NCBI GenBank assembly: GCA_945926565.1
Contig: CAMELY010000088.1
Coordinates: 1 to 5,947, forward strand
From: an uncultured Clostridia bacterium
Lineage (GTDB): Bacteria; Bacillota; Clostridia; Oscillospirales; Oscillospiraceae
Direction of reading: 5' to 3'
Length of the DNA: 5,947 bases
How positions within the stretch are numbered: the first letter of the stretch is position 1; each line of letters starts with the position of its first letter. Below are positions 5,581-5,947 of this stretch, piece after piece. A program made the translations under genes and the position numbers. A model generated the notes under the pieces. The model had not been told where the DNA came from and did not search any database. It was given only the letters and a program-made list of their open reading frames with translations.

Positions 5581-5947
5581 ATGTCTATGAAAAAGCCCAC
5601 GCCCTACGGCCTGAACGAGCTGCGGGAGATGTTCCTCCGGTTCTTCGAGTCCAAGGGCCACCTGCGCCTGCCCAGCTTTTCCCTGATTCCCCAGAACGAC
5701 GCGTCTCTGCTGCTGATCAACTCCGGCATGGCTCCCATGAAGCCCTGGTTCACCGGCGATCAGATTCCTCCCCGCCGCCGGGTGACCACCTGCCAGAAGT
5801 GCATCCGCACCGGCGACATCGAGAACATCGGCAAGACCGCCCGCCACGGCACCTACTTTGAGATGCTGGGCAACTTCTCCTTCGGCGACTATTTCAAGAA
5901 GGAGGCCATCCCCTTCGCCTGGGAGTTTCTGACCAGCCCGGAGTGGG
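5581..5947 (+). CDS. alaS: Alanyl-tRNA synthetase, N-terminal end (partial)
   Basis: Cytosolic class II synthetase that charges tRNA-Ala. The window holds 122 codons of what is usually an 870-880-residue protein; the frame is open to the last base. The catalytic-domain start is clear: [16 protein letters not shown] (12-27), [20 protein letters not shown] (35-54), the [16 protein letters not shown] segment (69-84), and the motif 2 region [19 protein letters not shown] (88-106). ATG 5581 is chosen because GGAGGT (5569-5574) is six bases upstream. A second ATG two codons later is possible, with 12-base spacing. Expression is controlled by the T-box leader just upstream. Confidence 0.97.
   Translation, partial: MSMKKPTPYGLNELREMFLRFFESKGHLRLPSFSLIPQNDASLLLINSGMAPMKPWFTGDQIPPRRRVTTCQKCIRTGDIENIGKTARHGTYFEMLGNFSFGDYFKKEAIPFAWEFLTSPEW

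Overview
This looks like a stretch of chromosome from a GC-rich, low-copy-repeat Firmicute of the class Clostridia, most likely a gut Oscillospiraceae-type bacterium (inference). The signs are a canonical alanine T-box leader in front of alaS, a DUF896 (YnzC-type) protein, a YlmH-type S4 protein, a DUF815 ATPase, strong GGAGG-type ribosome binding sites and heavy G/C at third codon positions. I see no mobile element, CRISPR array, tRNA, rRNA or integrase.

Layout from left to right. The window opens in the 3' end of asnS (+), which finishes at a 15-bp perfect hairpin terminator that may also serve the convergent gene. Two minus-strand genes follow: a small single-pass membrane protein (promoter proximal) and, downstream of it, a DUF815 ATPase. 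A terminator-like hairpin lies between them and abuts the ATPase ribosome binding site. The intergenic region near 2190-2280 holds two back-to-back sigma-A-type promoters. The leftward one drives the membrane protein. The rightward one drives a four-gene run: a YlmH-like S4 RNA-binding protein, a DUF896 protein, an HD-domain phosphohydrolase-like protein and a MATE efflux transporter. The MATE stop codon runs into a short terminator. A strong extended -10 promoter then starts a T-box riboswitch leader that controls alaS, whose N-terminal 122 codons end the window.

How the genes fit together. The two ends (asnS, alaS) are translation housekeeping genes. The T-box reads uncharged tRNA-Ala, with a GCC specifier and a UGGU acceptor-end bulge, and chooses between antiterminator and terminator. 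The middle operon mixes translation-related proteins (YlmH-like, DUF896) with an HD hydrolase and a drug/cation exporter, and I cannot assign a shared pathway.

The observations most worth a second look are in expression signals rather than in new protein families. The rightward promoter places the YlmH transcript start on, or within about one base of, its AUG, which predicts a leaderless mRNA. The MATE gene has its only Shine-Dalgarno 31 nt away, with a GC hairpin in between. The intercistronic hairpin before the ATPase could act as an attenuator. The pairing of the uncharacterised membrane protein with the DUF815 ATPase is the best candidate for undescribed biology, but nothing in the sequence proves a novel system.
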